Shown: piece by piece, positions 1 to 10,264 of the stretch
How the letters are laid out: each line of letters starts with the position of its first letter
Position numbering within the stretch: position 1 is the stretch's first letter
DNA from: Leptospira meyeri
GTDB taxonomy: Bacteria; Spirochaetota; Leptospiria; Leptospirales; Leptospiraceae
Reading direction: 5' to 3'
NCBI RefSeq assembly: GCF_004368965.1
Contig: NZ_SORO01000001.1
Span: 1,396,001 to 1,460,000 of the forward strand
Length of the DNA stretch: 64,000 bases
Notes under the pieces: model-generated
What the model was told of the DNA's origin: nothing
Database searches by the model: none
The model's input: only the letters and a program-made list of their open reading frames with translations
Translations under genes and position numbers: made by a program

Positions 1-644
1 TTGATGGCTGTATCCGTTTGGATATGGGTTTGTCCCGTTTCGTCCAAATCTTCTCGAGATTTGGCAGATACCACACCCACAGTAAATGTTTTTTCGAGTC
101 CATAAGGCGAGCCAACAGCAATGGCCCAATCCCCGACCTCAATTTCATCCGAATTTCCTAAAAAAGCCGGAGTAAAACGGTCGTTACTTGGGATTTTTAA
201 CAAGGCAATGTCCGCCCGTTCATGGCTTCCCACATAACGAGCAGGGAAAATGCGACCATCCGACATGATAATTTCTATAATCTCTGCATTTTTGATGACG
301 TGGTAGTTTGTGACAACAAACCCTCTCTCATCGATGATAAAACCACTGCCAATGGAAGAAATCCGATCTTCCCTGCTTTCGCCGAAAGCATATGGATGGA
401 AAATCATCTCTGTTTTTTTGGTCCGAATCGAAACGACAAATTGTTGGGCTTCGCGATATACATTACGAAAACTAGTTTGGATCTGAATGGCCTGGCTTTG
501 TTTGCTAGATGAAATTGGTTTAGGAGATGCAAATAGTTTTGTGACAGCTGATCGAATCTCGGGAAAGAAGATTGCGAACAAAAGTACAAAAACTAAGGCA
601 AAGTTAATGTAGACGACTGGCGGAATCGAAGTTTTTCTTTCCAT
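1..644 (-). CDS. HtrA/DegP-type trypsin-like serine protease (5' part; runs off the left edge)
   Basis: This is the N-terminal 214 codons of an envelope serine protease. The protein starts MERKTSIPPVVYINFALVF, so a single membrane anchor or uncleaved signal occupies about residues 12-30. A chymotrypsin-like fold follows. The catalytic His lies in VVTNYHVIKNA and the catalytic Asp in ADIALLKI. The last readable residues, QTDTAIN, normally come just before the GNSGG catalytic serine, which lies beyond the window, as would any PDZ domain. The family degrades or refolds damaged envelope proteins. The start codon is 3 bp from the divergent aminopeptidase start and has no good ribosome-binding site at normal spacing, so the exact start is uncertain. 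The family call is firm. Confidence 0.9.
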   Translation of the reverse strand, partial: MERKTSIPPVVYINFALVFVLLFAIFFPEIRSAVTKLFASPKPISSSKQSQAIQIQTSFRNVYREAQQFVVSIRTKKTEMIFHPYAFGESREDRISSIGSGFIIDERGFVVTNYHVIKNAEIIEIIMSDGRIFPARYVGSHERADIALLKIPSNDRFTPAFLGNSDEIEVGDWAIAVGSPYGLEKTFTVGVVSAKSREDLDETGQTHIQTDTAI

Positions 645-647
645 AGA

Positions 648-1733
648 ATGCCAAAACCCCTTCCACTTTTGCCGATTCCCCTTCCTTGTCGAACCAAAAA
701 GATTCCTCGAATATTCTTGTTTTTACTGATTCCGCTTTTTCTTTCCGGGTGTTTGCCTTATTTATTTCATCTGGGGAAGGAACAATCTTCGATCATCTTG
801 GGTCGTGAAAAAATAGATGAAATTCTAAAACACCAAGGTTTGGATTCGCAAACAAAACAAAAATTAAACTTAATCCGAGAAGCAAGAATGTTTGCCATCG
901 GGGAACTCGCGCTAAACGAAAAAGGTGGATTTGAATATTATACAAAATTAGATAGAGAAGAAATAGGTTGGAATGTAAGTGCTTCAGAAGCATTAGAGTT
1001 AAAGTCTTATACATGGTGGTTTCCCATTGCTGGTACTGTTCCCTATAAAGGGTTCTTTGAAAAAGAAATGGCCATTTCTTTAGAAAAAGAATTAAAAAGA
1101 GAAGGTTTAGACACACGCATCCGCCCTATCGGAGGATACTCGACACTTGGTTGGTTTTCTGATCCAGTATTGTCTCCCCAGTTAAAATGGCCAGACTATC
1201 GACTTGTGGGACTCGTTTTTCATGAAATGGCACATGCAACTGTTTACCTCGCTGGGGATTCCATATTAAATGAGTCTTATGCAAGTTATGTGGAAGAAAA
1301 GGGAATCGAATTATATTATACTAAGAAGGAAGGGGAAAAAAGTGCCAATTTGGAGAAATTCCGTAGAGATAAAACAAGAAGAGAAGTTACCCTGCATCTT
1401 TTGAAAAAATATGCGGAAAAATTAAAAATACTGTATGCCTCTCCTCTAGAGAATGAACAAAAGAGAATTCAAAAAAACTTGCTTATGGTTGAATTCAAAG
1501 AAGAAGTGATTCAAAAAAAATTAGTCCCCGAAGAAAAATCCAAAGAATTTTTAGCAAGGGAATGGAATAACGAAGATTTTTTAGGTACACTTCGTTACCA
1601 TTCGGGTGAAGTCAGTTTTGAAACTTTGTTTCAAAAATCTAACAATAACTTCCAAAAATTTCATGAAGAAGTAAAAAAACTTTTTGATCTATCAGAGGAA
1701 GAACGCAAAAAATTTTTAAACGAAACTCTTTAA
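648..1733 (+). CDS. putative lipoprotein aminopeptidase (predicted aminopeptidase family, HEMAH zinc motif)
   Basis: A 361-residue protein with a hydrophobic signal ending in a lipobox (LFLSGC, Cys35), so it is probably a lipid-anchored envelope protein. The HExxH zinc motif HEMAH (His192, Glu193, His196) is followed by NES at about residues 208-210, whose Glu could be the third zinc ligand. The YSTLGWFSDPVLS stretch before the motif is typical of the predicted aminopeptidase family (COG4324/PF10023, from memory). The C-terminal third is rich in Lys and Glu and probably helical. The ATG has no clear ribosome-binding site, and a TTG seven codons on would also keep the signal. Its stop overlaps the convergent giant lipoprotein gene by 4 bp. 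Substrate unknown. Confidence 0.75.
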   Translation: MPKPLPLLPIPLPCRTKKIPRIFLFLLIPLFLSGCLPYLFHLGKEQSSIILGREKIDEILKHQGLDSQTKQKLNLIREARMFAIGELALNEKGGFEYYTKLDREEIGWNVSASEALELKSYTWWFPIAGTVPYKGFFEKEMAISLEKELKREGLDTRIRPIGGYSTLGWFSDPVLSPQLKWPDYRLVGLVFHEMAHATVYLAGDSILNESYASYVEEKGIELYYTKKEGEKSANLEKFRRDKTRREVTLHLLKKYAEKLKILYASPLENEQKRIQKNLLMVEFKEEVIQKKLVPEEKSKEFLAREWNNEDFLGTLRYHSGEVSFETLFQKSNNNFQKFHEEVKKLFDLSEEERKKFLNETL

Positions 1734-4700
1734 TCCTCAATCATGGCCGAAGTATATAACTTATAACCAATCCAAAATCGGTCATCGATTGTCGAATTCC
1801 GCGCCGCTTCCTTACCCTCTACTAATCGAACATGTAAAGGTTTTGGCAAATCACTTGTTTGCAAAAATTGTTTTAGAAAAAACAAATTATGAACACCAGA
1901 TTGAATTCCGGAATGCAAAACAAACAAGCCACTATTTTCTCGAGCTAGATAGTAAGCGACTCCACTAAAATCATTTGTATATTGAGCGGAATTTCCTATT
2001 CTTTGGTTTGCATATAATTTAGTGACACTTCCAGATCTTCCAGACGTGTCAAACAATGGTGTTCCACCACTACATAAATAATGATTCTGACACCAACCGA
2101 TTTCCGCAAAATCGACGCTAAATGCTGCACTGGAATCTTTTTTTCCATTTGTTTCCCATAACAAAAGATTGGCACTGATTTCGTTCTCTAAAGATGACTT
2201 CCAACCCAGAACGGATACATCAGTTTTTTTGGGCGAAATAGAAGCAATTTTGATCGTTTGATTTGCGATAAAATCAGGAACGGAAGCAACAGAATAATAT
2301 TCCATATCTGGTAAAACCATAGGCACCACTGCATGGATTCCGGAACTATAGATATAGTGACGACTTGTCTTATTGAGTCGTAAACTCGTTCTATATTTAT
2401 CGACCAAAGATTCTCGTAGGATCACTTCCTGGTTTCCCGATTCAGCAGATCGGAAATACCTGACAGACTCTCTGTAGATTAATTTGTTATCAGAAAACAT
2501 TTCCCGCCCTAAAGACTTACCCGATGCAAAGCTTAATAGGTATGTTTTTTTACCATGATCGAAAATCCCATGAAACTCCTGTTTACCGATCATCTTTTTC
2601 TTTAATTTTTCCGAATGTACTTCAAAATTTGGGATGTGTTTTACATACAAATCTCCATCAGAAAAACGACTGGAAGTAAATCGAAACATATCGCGAGCAA
2701 TCGCTAGATCAAAAAAACTTTCCGAACTATTTTTTTCTAAACTTTGTTGCAAAAGAAAATGGAAAAAAAACTCATACTCCTCTTTCAATTCAGGACTTAA
2801 AAATTCTCCTCGGTTTTTTCGATTAAATTCATTTAAGATGCCAATGTATTCCTCAGGTTTTTGGGTTTTTGCCAACTGGAACAACTTCAAAAATGGATTC
2901 GAATGTTGAATCGAGGAAGGTTGGTTTTTTAAATAATCAAGTTTCCATTTCAAATCATTCCACTTTTCTTGCCAAAACCGATTTCCTTCACCTAACTCTT
3001 TATCTATGGACTGAATCTTTGAAACCATAGACGAAGCCATTTCAAAGTCGCCACGAAGTAATAAAGCCTTTGCCAGTTCCAAACGAAAAAAAAGTGTTCG
3101 ATAACTACGCCCTTCCTTCACCTCTTCCGCAAGCAATAACTCAACCAATGAATTCACTTCCTGGTTTTTCTGGAATGGAATAGAAGTCAAAAGTAAATGA
3201 TAAAATAAAGTTCGGTTTAAATGTGAAAGTTTCGTCAAGACCGATTCACCACTAGTTAGGTATTCTGGTGTTAACGACATAGGCTCAAAATATCCCGTCT
3301 GGACTTGTTCTTTCCAAGCTGTATATAGTCTCAATCGATATGAATCATAAATGGAATCTGCATATCCAAATTTCGTAAAATCCCGAGAAAGGACTTTTTC
3401 ATCAAAATTTTTCCAATCCTTTTTAAACCCATAATTGTAGGCTGAAGTAGAAGTGAGAGTTGTTAGATAAATATCCTTGTCACCTAACAAAAATCCTTTA
3501 TGGAAATATATTTCCAAAATACGATTTTTGACTACTGTTTTCTCTTTAGCAGTTTTAGCAAGTTTAGCCAGTTTGTTTGTCTCTGACTCTGCTTCGTAAA
3601 ACATATAATTCTGGATGTATAATGTACCCAACCGATATGCTTGTAAAAAAGGATCCTCTTTTGATTCTACTTTCGATCGAAGTTCATTTTTAGAGGCAAT
3701 CTCTTTCACATTCCCACTACGAAGTTGAAAGTAAAACTCTAAGGCACCCAAATAGAGATCCTTTTCGTCACCGATAAAATCAGAGGAGTTATATTTACAA
3801 TCCTCTTTCTCCTTAGAAGAAAGACAAGAAACCAAATACTCATATCGAATTTGATTTTGAAATGGTGATTTAGAATATTTAATCCAAAGAGGTCTAAAAA
3901 TTGTTTTTTTAGGAACATTAGGGAAAATTTCCGTTTTTATTTTTGCCAATTTCAACTCAAGACCTGGTAAAAACTGGTCACCATCATCTAACAGAGTGGA
4001 TGCGGTATAATAATTTTCATACGCATCTACAAATTCCTTCGATTTCTCTTTTAAGAAGCCTTCTTCAATCAGTTGTTTTATTTTTTTTTCTAAACCATCT
4101 TTAGAAATTGAAAATTCTTTCCAATTTCCTAGCAAGAAACGGTTAGGATCTTTTGCAAATTCGTCTAACCTCTTGGAAGAAAAATCTTCGCTGTTGTTGG
4201 AGTTATAAGAAACAATATTCTGAACTCGTTTTGATCGTAATACTTCAAATAGTTTACTGATTAAATTCCATTCTTTCTCTGTGTCAAAACTTGCTTCATT
4301 CATCCCAATCATGGAAATTTCAGAGCCGCTGCCTTGGAATATTTCGCGCAAAGGAAACACCTGAGATTTTTCATCACCGAACAAACTTGTCTGATTGCTG
4401 AGAGGTCGGTTTGTTACTAGGTAATCGGTGTCATACAAATAAATACCCAAATTTCCAGAAGGTAGAGCCCTCACATTCTGATTTTGTCTTTTCTTTTCAT
4501 TTTCGCCATAGATAGTTACCCATTTCAACCGACGTTCAGTTCTTTCCGAAAATAATTCGTGGTGGTTTCTGTCGAAATAAATTGTTGGGTATATGTTTAA
4601 TTTATGGTATTCCATCAAAACAGACTTCACCAAACCTCCGTTTGCCTTCATTCCGATAAGCTGTATGGTTGGGTATGTGTTTTGTATTTTGGGAATACAA

Positions 4701-7700
4701 GCGCTCAAATCAGCTTGGATCCTACAAACATCTGCTTTTAATTTTCCTTCCTGAAAATAAAGAAAAACATTCGATCCATTCGTAGGATAAAATCCAATCC
4801 AACCGTTTAGAAACAAATCTGTTGCAGAACGTTTTGGTTCCAAAAAAGGAGAACGTTCAGGTGACACTTGTTTTATTTTCCCAAGGATTCCATCTAAATT
4901 CTGAATTTCCAATGTTTGTTGCTTTAAGGAAGCAACTACAGATTCCCGTTTTAATGCCTTTTCAGAAATTAAATTACTGAGCCTGCGATAACCCTTAACC
5001 CACTTTACTAAATCTTGATAATATAAATTCAATTTAGAATCTTCAAATTCAAATTGTGCCGAGATTAAATCTCGAAACAATTCAAGACTTCTAAAGTTCT
5101 CCCAGTGATTGACAAAAGCTTTTGTTTCATTCGATGTCAGCTGTGTTTCTGAGTATGTTTCCAAAAAGTCAACCAATCGATGTTTAGGAGAAAAAAGACG
5201 AACATTTAAGTTGGATTGGTAAGTTTGAAAAGCCTCCTTTCCAAAAAGCAAATGATTAGATTTTTTTTCAGATCCAATATTAAATTTTTCCCACTTAAAT
5301 CTCTGCGCATTCGCCCAGAACATCTCTTCATCTAATCTAAATTCATATGCTAACTCAGAGGTTTCTTTCCATTTTTTTTCCGCCATAAAAATGTCACCTA
5401 ACTTCATGTAAACGGAATAAAGATTTAATTGAGCACGTATTCTCGTTCGTCTTGGAATAGGGTCGTTTGATAAACCGATGATCCTAGGATCCACCAAGCC
5501 AGGGTTTTCCAACGCCTCAACGGCTCTCCCCAATATATGATGAAAATCTTTTCCTTCGCTCTCTAAATGAAGAGATAAATAATACAAAGTGGCTCCATAT
5601 ACGATGTCGAACTTTGGATTGTTTGACCTGAATTGATTTTCACAAAACTCAATCGGTTCGGTACAATTGGCAACTTCTCTTTGTTTCCAAATTTCTAATT
5701 GGTGCAGAAACTGCTCTAAGAACTTACGTTTAATCTCTAAAGAAAAATCAGAGGATTCCTGTAGCGAAAAAATCGAGTGAGCATAATTTTGAAATAAATT
5801 TTCTATTCCCTTATTTGATTTATTTTCAAAAAGAATGTTGGTTAGTTCTTTATAATGTTCGACTGCTTCTACTTGTAAGTTACTTCTTTGGTAAATTTGT
5901 GCCTCTACCTGTCTTGATTTTGCGAGAATGTTTTTACCAATGATTGTCTCATCTAAATCCTTGGAGGTGATTAATTCATTTCTTGTTTGGATTTCTGAGA
6001 GAGCAGCAGTGTATTCTTCCTGTTCAATATGATTTTCGATTCGAATTCCCAAGGTTAATAAGTATTTAAAATCATTTGGGAACTCACCAGGGAATCTACC
6101 TTCCCCTTTAACACGAAAGCTATCACCAAAAAACAAATTAGAAAAACTCCATTTTCGAAATCGTGTTACAACGGATTCTTGATTCTGGTTATATTCGCTT
6201 TCTGCTAAATTTAACATTTGATAGGAATCTCGAAAGCGACCAATTTTTTGAAATGCAATCGCCAAATAATTTGCCAAGTTAACTGGACTAATAAACTTCA
6301 CATCTTTGTTGTAGGCGATGGCAGTCTGAAAGGAAGCAATGGCTTCTTCGTAAATTCCAAATTCTAATTCAGATAAACCTTTTAATGAAAATAAAAGAGC
6401 CAACTTAGATCGAATTTCATTTAATTTTCCTAAAGAAAAAGAATTCGGTTCGGAAGCATAAGTGTTCACAGACTGGTAGTATTCATTTTTAAAATAAATA
6501 TCTATTGATTTAGAAAATTGTTCGGATGCTTTTTTATATTGTCCTTGATAAATTAATGATTTCCCATAATTAAATCGATAGATTGCCTCTTGCTTATATC
6601 CTTCAAATTGATTTTTAACAGATAAATAAGCAGATACATCTTCAACTTTGCGATAACTTTCATTGGCTTTTGGAAAGTTGCTTAAAAGGAAATAATTATT
6701 ACCTAGGTTTAAATTAAGATCAGAGAGTACCTTACGATCACCGTATTCATCACCCAAAAAAACTAAAATCTGATTATATAGCTCAATATTAGCTTCTAAA
6801 TTTTTATCAGGAAAATATTTTTTATAAAGTGCTTCATATACCTCAGAATCAACCTCCCCCGACTTTTGGTTCTTCTGCATTTTAATTAAATCAACATACT
6901 GATAAAGCCAACCAAGTAATTGGTATGCATCATAATGCGTTGGGTCAGCATAAATGATCCAACGAAGTTCCAATTCTGCTCTTTTGAAGTTTTCTAAAAT
7001 TTCTGTCTTACGAGCATCGGTCATTGTACCCGTAGAATAATAATAAGACTCAAAAGTTACATATTTATTAATCAGGTAATACGAATATCCATAAAGTGTA
7101 GCAAGGTCCAAATATGGCCTAGCACGAGGTACAGCTTGTTTGTAATATAATTCGGTCCAACTAAGCGCTTTTTCGGAGAGGACTTCAATTTTTTCAAAAT
7201 CCTTAATATCAACAACACCACGAAGCAGTTCGTTATCAGTAAGCAAAGATGTTATACCTGAAATATTTCCTACCACATTCAGTTTATCTTTACTCAAGAT
7301 ATTAAGTTGATTCAATAAAGCGCGTTCTTCTTCTTCACGTATTTTTTTCCCATACAAAAAAATAGTGTCCACCATCTTTCGCTGGTAATAAATTGCATAC
7401 TCTTTGTATAAAGAGTCTAAATATAGATTTCTAGTTTTTACAAGAAACATGTTTTGATTATTAAAGAAGTAATGAAAAGAAGATTGAAGTAAATCACCAA
7501 TTCTTTCGAACTCAACTGCCTTGTTTTCGAAATAGAAGAAAGCACTTTGAATATCTTCCTCACCTAAATCAACACCAAGAACCGGATCGTAAAACTCTAA
7601 ATATATTTTTAAGTTTCGTAACGCATCCGAGGTATTGCCCGCAGATTTTTGGTTATAATATTTTAATAAATTGGCACGCAATAAAATGGGGCTTTTGTAT

Positions 7701-9673
7701 TCAGCAATAAACGATGGTGTTTCAAAAATAGAAGGTTTTCCTGGAGGTTCCAAATCCACCTGAATAGGTATAGGAATAATAGAATCCAAAATTGTATTTG
7801 ATTCATTAAACTTTCGAATATCCGACAAAGCCTTGGCCTTGAGATATTTTAGTGCGATAGAATATTGTTGAATTTGGTTGGTATCTGGATCAGCAAGCAA
7901 TGTATCAACGTAAGCAATAATTGAATCGCTGTTTCGGTTTTCTGTTATTTTTTGAATTACGTCTTCCAAAAGAAACCGAAGATCCCTTTTGTGATTATTC
8001 GAAAACGGAAGACTCGGGTTTGATAAATAACGAACCTTCTCCTGCTCCCATCCTTGGATCATTTCTTTGTATAATTGTGATAACTTTAAAGAATTAGGTT
8101 GGAATTCAAAACCACCTAACCTTCGCTTTATTTCATCGATTTGATGGTAATCTGGAAAACGTTCGTATATTAATCTCAAATTATCAAAAGCAGCGGTATT
8201 TTTTTTATCTTTCTCTAATTCATCCACATGAAGATGATATAACATTGCCAAAGCATCTTTCGTCCACTTAGAGTTAGTCACCGCCTGTATTTCCTTTAAA
8301 AAGTCGAATTTTTTGTGATTCTGATTCGATTCCTCCCAGTGTAACAAAAAAAGGGCAAATTGATTTTGGCTCAGTGCTGATTTTTGACGATAAGATTCAA
8401 AAAAGATTCGCGCTTCTTCTTTTTTCCCAACTCGCACCAAAGAAATATATTTTAAAATTGCTACTCTTGCAGAATAAACCGAAAACAAAGGATCATCGGA
8501 GTAAAACAATTCAACCGAATCCAAAGCCAAAAAATATGATTCTAAACTTTGTCCCGCAGAAAAATTTTTTGCATATTGATACTGCTCACGGATGTTCGGT
8601 TGTTTAGGGATGGCTCCATTTTCCGGAATAAAATATATATTAATCGCATTGAAATAGGATGCAGAAAAAAGAATTGAACCTCCATTGAAATTTGAGTAAC
8701 GAACATCAAAATTTGATGTTTCACCAGAAGATAGAACTCGTTCCTCACCAGTTTCCAAATTTTTCATAACAAGGATACTGTTATCACGTTCATCCAATTT
8801 CCCATTTTGATTTGTATCCTTTCGGATTGAAGCATAGTATAAATTTTTAGATTTGGGATCAACGGTAGGAGAAAAATCTAAATAAGAATTATTTGTTATT
8901 CTCTGGATTTCAGAATTTTGAAGACCTATACGATAAACCTCACCTTTAGGTTCCTCAAAATATGATATAAAATAAATATGATTCCCATCCGCAGAAACAT
9001 AAGGAGAAGTAGCGCCTTGAGTTGTAACCTGCGTTATTTTGTCCTGATTTTCTAATTTAATAGCACAAATATTTGGTAAACCAGGAGTAAAACGATCTGA
9101 AACAAAATAGATTATTTTTCCATCTGGGGACCAAACAGGGTCTGTATCAATGACTCCCTTGGTGTATTCCCCTTTTTTGTTTGGTTTATTGGTAAGCTGA
9201 ATGAATTCATCACTAACGAAACGATTGCCTTTTAGCAATTCATGCGTCCATTCCTCAATATCCATTGGCAACAAAATCAAATCACCTTCAGAGTCAAACT
9301 CCTCCGAAACGAACACAAGATACTTTCCGTTAGGTGATATAGAAGGTTTTGATTCAGAAAAAGGGTGATTTGTTACCGGCACAACGACAGAACTTTTTAA
9401 ATCACGAAACCAAATATCGAAATTTCCTTTTTGATCTGTTGCGTAAAATAAATATCTACCATCATTTGTTGTAGAGCTATAAAGATTGTTACCTCTTTGA
9501 ACGGTAAGTGGGAAAGGTTTTGATTGAGTTGGCGAAAAATAGTTTTTTGAAATGGCAGAATAGTCGAAATCGACATTTGTCATTTTAACATTTTTCTGAA
9601 ATAGGACACAGTTTGAAAAAAGAATAAGAATAAGAAAAATTGGGGAAAAAAGAAACCGAGGAATTGGTTTCAT
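1730..9673 (-). CDS. giant lipoprotein: TolB-like beta-propeller, long TPR array and two CHAT-like regions
   Basis: About 2647 residues. I start it at ATG 9673, not at an ATG 15 bp upstream. This ATG has GGAG at good spacing and overlaps the stop of the preceding gene (ATGA). The signal ends at LILFSNC (Cys22), so it is a lipoprotein. Residues about 40-360 carry repeated TolB/PD40-type blades, for example SPNGKYLVFVS, DPVWSPDGKIIYFVSDR and SADGNHIYFIS. Residues about 400-1650 and 1900-2300 are helical with many TPR-like pairs (for example IASFQTAIAYN). Two beta-rich stretches, about 1650-1830 and 2290-2640, resemble CHAT (caspase-like) domains, but I cannot find the His/Cys dyad in either. 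It is the last gene of a run with DUF1318 and AsmA-like genes. A scaffold or envelope-assembly role is inference only. Confidence 0.8.
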   Translation of the reverse strand: MKPIPRFLFSPIFLILILFSNCVLFQKNVKMTNVDFDYSAISKNYFSPTQSKPFPLTVQRGNNLYSSTTNDGRYLFYATDQKGNFDIWFRDLKSSVVVPVTNHPFSESKPSISPNGKYLVFVSEEFDSEGDLILLPMDIEEWTHELLKGNRFVSDEFIQLTNKPNKKGEYTKGVIDTDPVWSPDGKIIYFVSDRFTPGLPNICAIKLENQDKITQVTTQGATSPYVSADGNHIYFISYFEEPKGEVYRIGLQNSEIQRITNNSYLDFSPTVDPKSKNLYYASIRKDTNQNGKLDERDNSILVMKNLETGEERVLSSGETSNFDVRYSNFNGGSILFSASYFNAINIYFIPENGAIPKQPNIREQYQYAKNFSAGQSLESYFLALDSVELFYSDDPLFSVYSARVAILKYISLVRVGKKEEARIFFESYRQKSALSQNQFALFLLHWEESNQNHKKFDFLKEIQAVTNSKWTKDALAMLYHLHVDELEKDKKNTAAFDNLRLIYERFPDYHQIDEIKRRLGGFEFQPNSLKLSQLYKEMIQGWEQEKVRYLSNPSLPFSNNHKRDLRFLLEDVIQKITENRNSDSIIAYVDTLLADPDTNQIQQYSIALKYLKAKALSDIRKFNESNTILDSIIPIPIQVDLEPPGKPSIFETPSFIAEYKSPILLRANLLKYYNQKSAGNTSDALRNLKIYLEFYDPVLGVDLGEEDIQSAFFYFENKAVEFERIGDLLQSSFHYFFNNQNMFLVKTRNLYLDSLYKEYAIYYQRKMVDTIFLYGKKIREEEERALLNQLNILSKDKLNVVGNISGITSLLTDNELLRGVVDIKDFEKIEVLSEKALSWTELYYKQAVPRARPYLDLATLYGYSYYLINKYVTFESYYYSTGTMTDARKTEILENFKRAELELRWIIYADPTHYDAYQLLGWLYQYVDLIKMQKNQKSGEVDSEVYEALYKKYFPDKNLEANIELYNQILVFLGDEYGDRKVLSDLNLNLGNNYFLLSNFPKANESYRKVEDVSAYLSVKNQFEGYKQEAIYRFNYGKSLIYQGQYKKASEQFSKSIDIYFKNEYYQSVNTYASEPNSFSLGKLNEIRSKLALLFSLKGLSELEFGIYEEAIASFQTAIAYNKDVKFISPVNLANYLAIAFQKIGRFRDSYQMLNLAESEYNQNQESVVTRFRKWSFSNLFFGDSFRVKGEGRFPGEFPNDFKYLLTLGIRIENHIEQEEYTAALSEIQTRNELITSKDLDETIIGKNILAKSRQVEAQIYQRSNLQVEAVEHYKELTNILFENKSNKGIENLFQNYAHSIFSLQESSDFSLEIKRKFLEQFLHQLEIWKQREVANCTEPIEFCENQFRSNNPKFDIVYGATLYYLSLHLESEGKDFHHILGRAVEALENPGLVDPRIIGLSNDPIPRRTRIRAQLNLYSVYMKLGDIFMAEKKWKETSELAYEFRLDEEMFWANAQRFKWEKFNIGSEKKSNHLLFGKEAFQTYQSNLNVRLFSPKHRLVDFLETYSETQLTSNETKAFVNHWENFRSLELFRDLISAQFEFEDSKLNLYYQDLVKWVKGYRRLSNLISEKALKRESVVASLKQQTLEIQNLDGILGKIKQVSPERSPFLEPKRSATDLFLNGWIGFYPTNGSNVFLYFQEGKLKADVCRIQADLSACIPKIQNTYPTIQLIGMKANGGLVKSVLMEYHKLNIYPTIYFDRNHHELFSERTERRLKWVTIYGENEKKRQNQNVRALPSGNLGIYLYDTDYLVTNRPLSNQTSLFGDEKSQVFPLREIFQGSGSEISMIGMNEASFDTEKEWNLISKLFEVLRSKRVQNIVSYNSNNSEDFSSKRLDEFAKDPNRFLLGNWKEFSISKDGLEKKIKQLIEEGFLKEKSKEFVDAYENYYTASTLLDDGDQFLPGLELKLAKIKTEIFPNVPKKTIFRPLWIKYSKSPFQNQIRYEYLVSCLSSKEKEDCKYNSSDFIGDEKDLYLGALEFYFQLRSGNVKEIASKNELRSKVESKEDPFLQAYRLGTLYIQNYMFYEAESETNKLAKLAKTAKEKTVVKNRILEIYFHKGFLLGDKDIYLTTLTSTSAYNYGFKKDWKNFDEKVLSRDFTKFGYADSIYDSYRLRLYTAWKEQVQTGYFEPMSLTPEYLTSGESVLTKLSHLNRTLFYHLLLTSIPFQKNQEVNSLVELLLAEEVKEGRSYRTLFFRLELAKALLLRGDFEMASSMVSKIQSIDKELGEGNRFWQEKWNDLKWKLDYLKNQPSSIQHSNPFLKLFQLAKTQKPEEYIGILNEFNRKNRGEFLSPELKEEYEFFFHFLLQQSLEKNSSESFFDLAIARDMFRFTSSRFSDGDLYVKHIPNFEVHSEKLKKKMIGKQEFHGIFDHGKKTYLLSFASGKSLGREMFSDNKLIYRESVRYFRSAESGNQEVILRESLVDKYRTSLRLNKTSRHYIYSSGIHAVVPMVLPDMEYYSVASVPDFIANQTIKIASISPKKTDVSVLGWKSSLENEISANLLLWETNGKKDSSAAFSVDFAEIGWCQNHYLCSGGTPLFDTSGRSGSVTKLYANQRIGNSAQYTNDFSGVAYYLARENSGLFVLHSGIQSGVHNLFFLKQFLQTSDLPKPLHVRLVEGKEAARNSTIDDRFWIGYKLYTSAMIED

Positions 9674-10257
9674 TGGAATTTCTCCCATCTGCCATTAATT
9701 GTTTCATAATATTCTCCTGCCGAAACAGATTTATAATACTCATCTAACAAGGTTTGTTTGAATTGAATTAACTCTTCCTCTTTTTTACCTTTTTTCTTTT
9801 GATTAAGGATTTCTTTTTCCCAAATGATTTTTCTTGATTCATTTATGAATAAAACCACGTCTTCCACTCGTTTCCTCTTGGCAGGGATTTCATACTGAGC
9901 ATAACTCGGCAAACCACTCGCCAAAGGATTTAACTTGACCAGACCAACAGGCGTTTCTCCAACAATACCGTGCATTTTGTATCTTTTTAACTCTGGCATC
10001 AAATAATTTAAACGAATGCGATGAGCTTTGATATCTGGGTCAGAATCTTCAGTTGCCATTTTTTCACGATTTGATCTACCGTTTGAGGAAGATTGGATGG
10101 ATGCTATCATCCAACCTTCTTTTTCTAATTCTCGATCCTCTCCCACCATTTGTTTTTCGGCTGCCGTTTGTGCATTGGTGATTGTGATCGGTGGAACCTT
10201 AAGATTTAAAAAAGATTTACATCCCAACAAAAGGGATAAGATAATAAGACGTTTCAT
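9670..10257 (-). CDS. DUF1318 (YdbL-like) lipoprotein
   Basis: A 195-residue lipoprotein with a short signal and lipobox LLLGC (Cys13). The region after the Cys (VPPITITNAQTAAEKQMVGE) is followed by a stretch (RYKMHGIVGETPVGLVKL, then VEDVVLFINESRKIIWEKE) that I read as the DUF1318/YdbL pattern. In E. coli, YdbL works with the AsmA-like protein YdbH and the small lipoprotein YnbE in intermembrane lipid handling. Here the lipid anchor and the YdbL-like part seem to share one polypeptide. The gene starts 7 bp after the AsmA-like gene and overlaps the giant lipoprotein gene (ATGA), so the three are probably co-translated. The family call is moderate and the function is inferred from context. Confidence 0.6.
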   Translation of the reverse strand: MKRLIILSLLLGCKSFLNLKVPPITITNAQTAAEKQMVGEDRELEKEGWMIASIQSSSNGRSNREKMATEDSDPDIKAHRIRLNYLMPELKRYKMHGIVGETPVGLVKLNPLASGLPSYAQYEIPAKRKRVEDVVLFINESRKIIWEKEILNQKKKGKKEEELIQFKQTLLDEYYKSVSAGEYYETINGRWEKFQ

Positions 10258-10264
10258 AAATACC

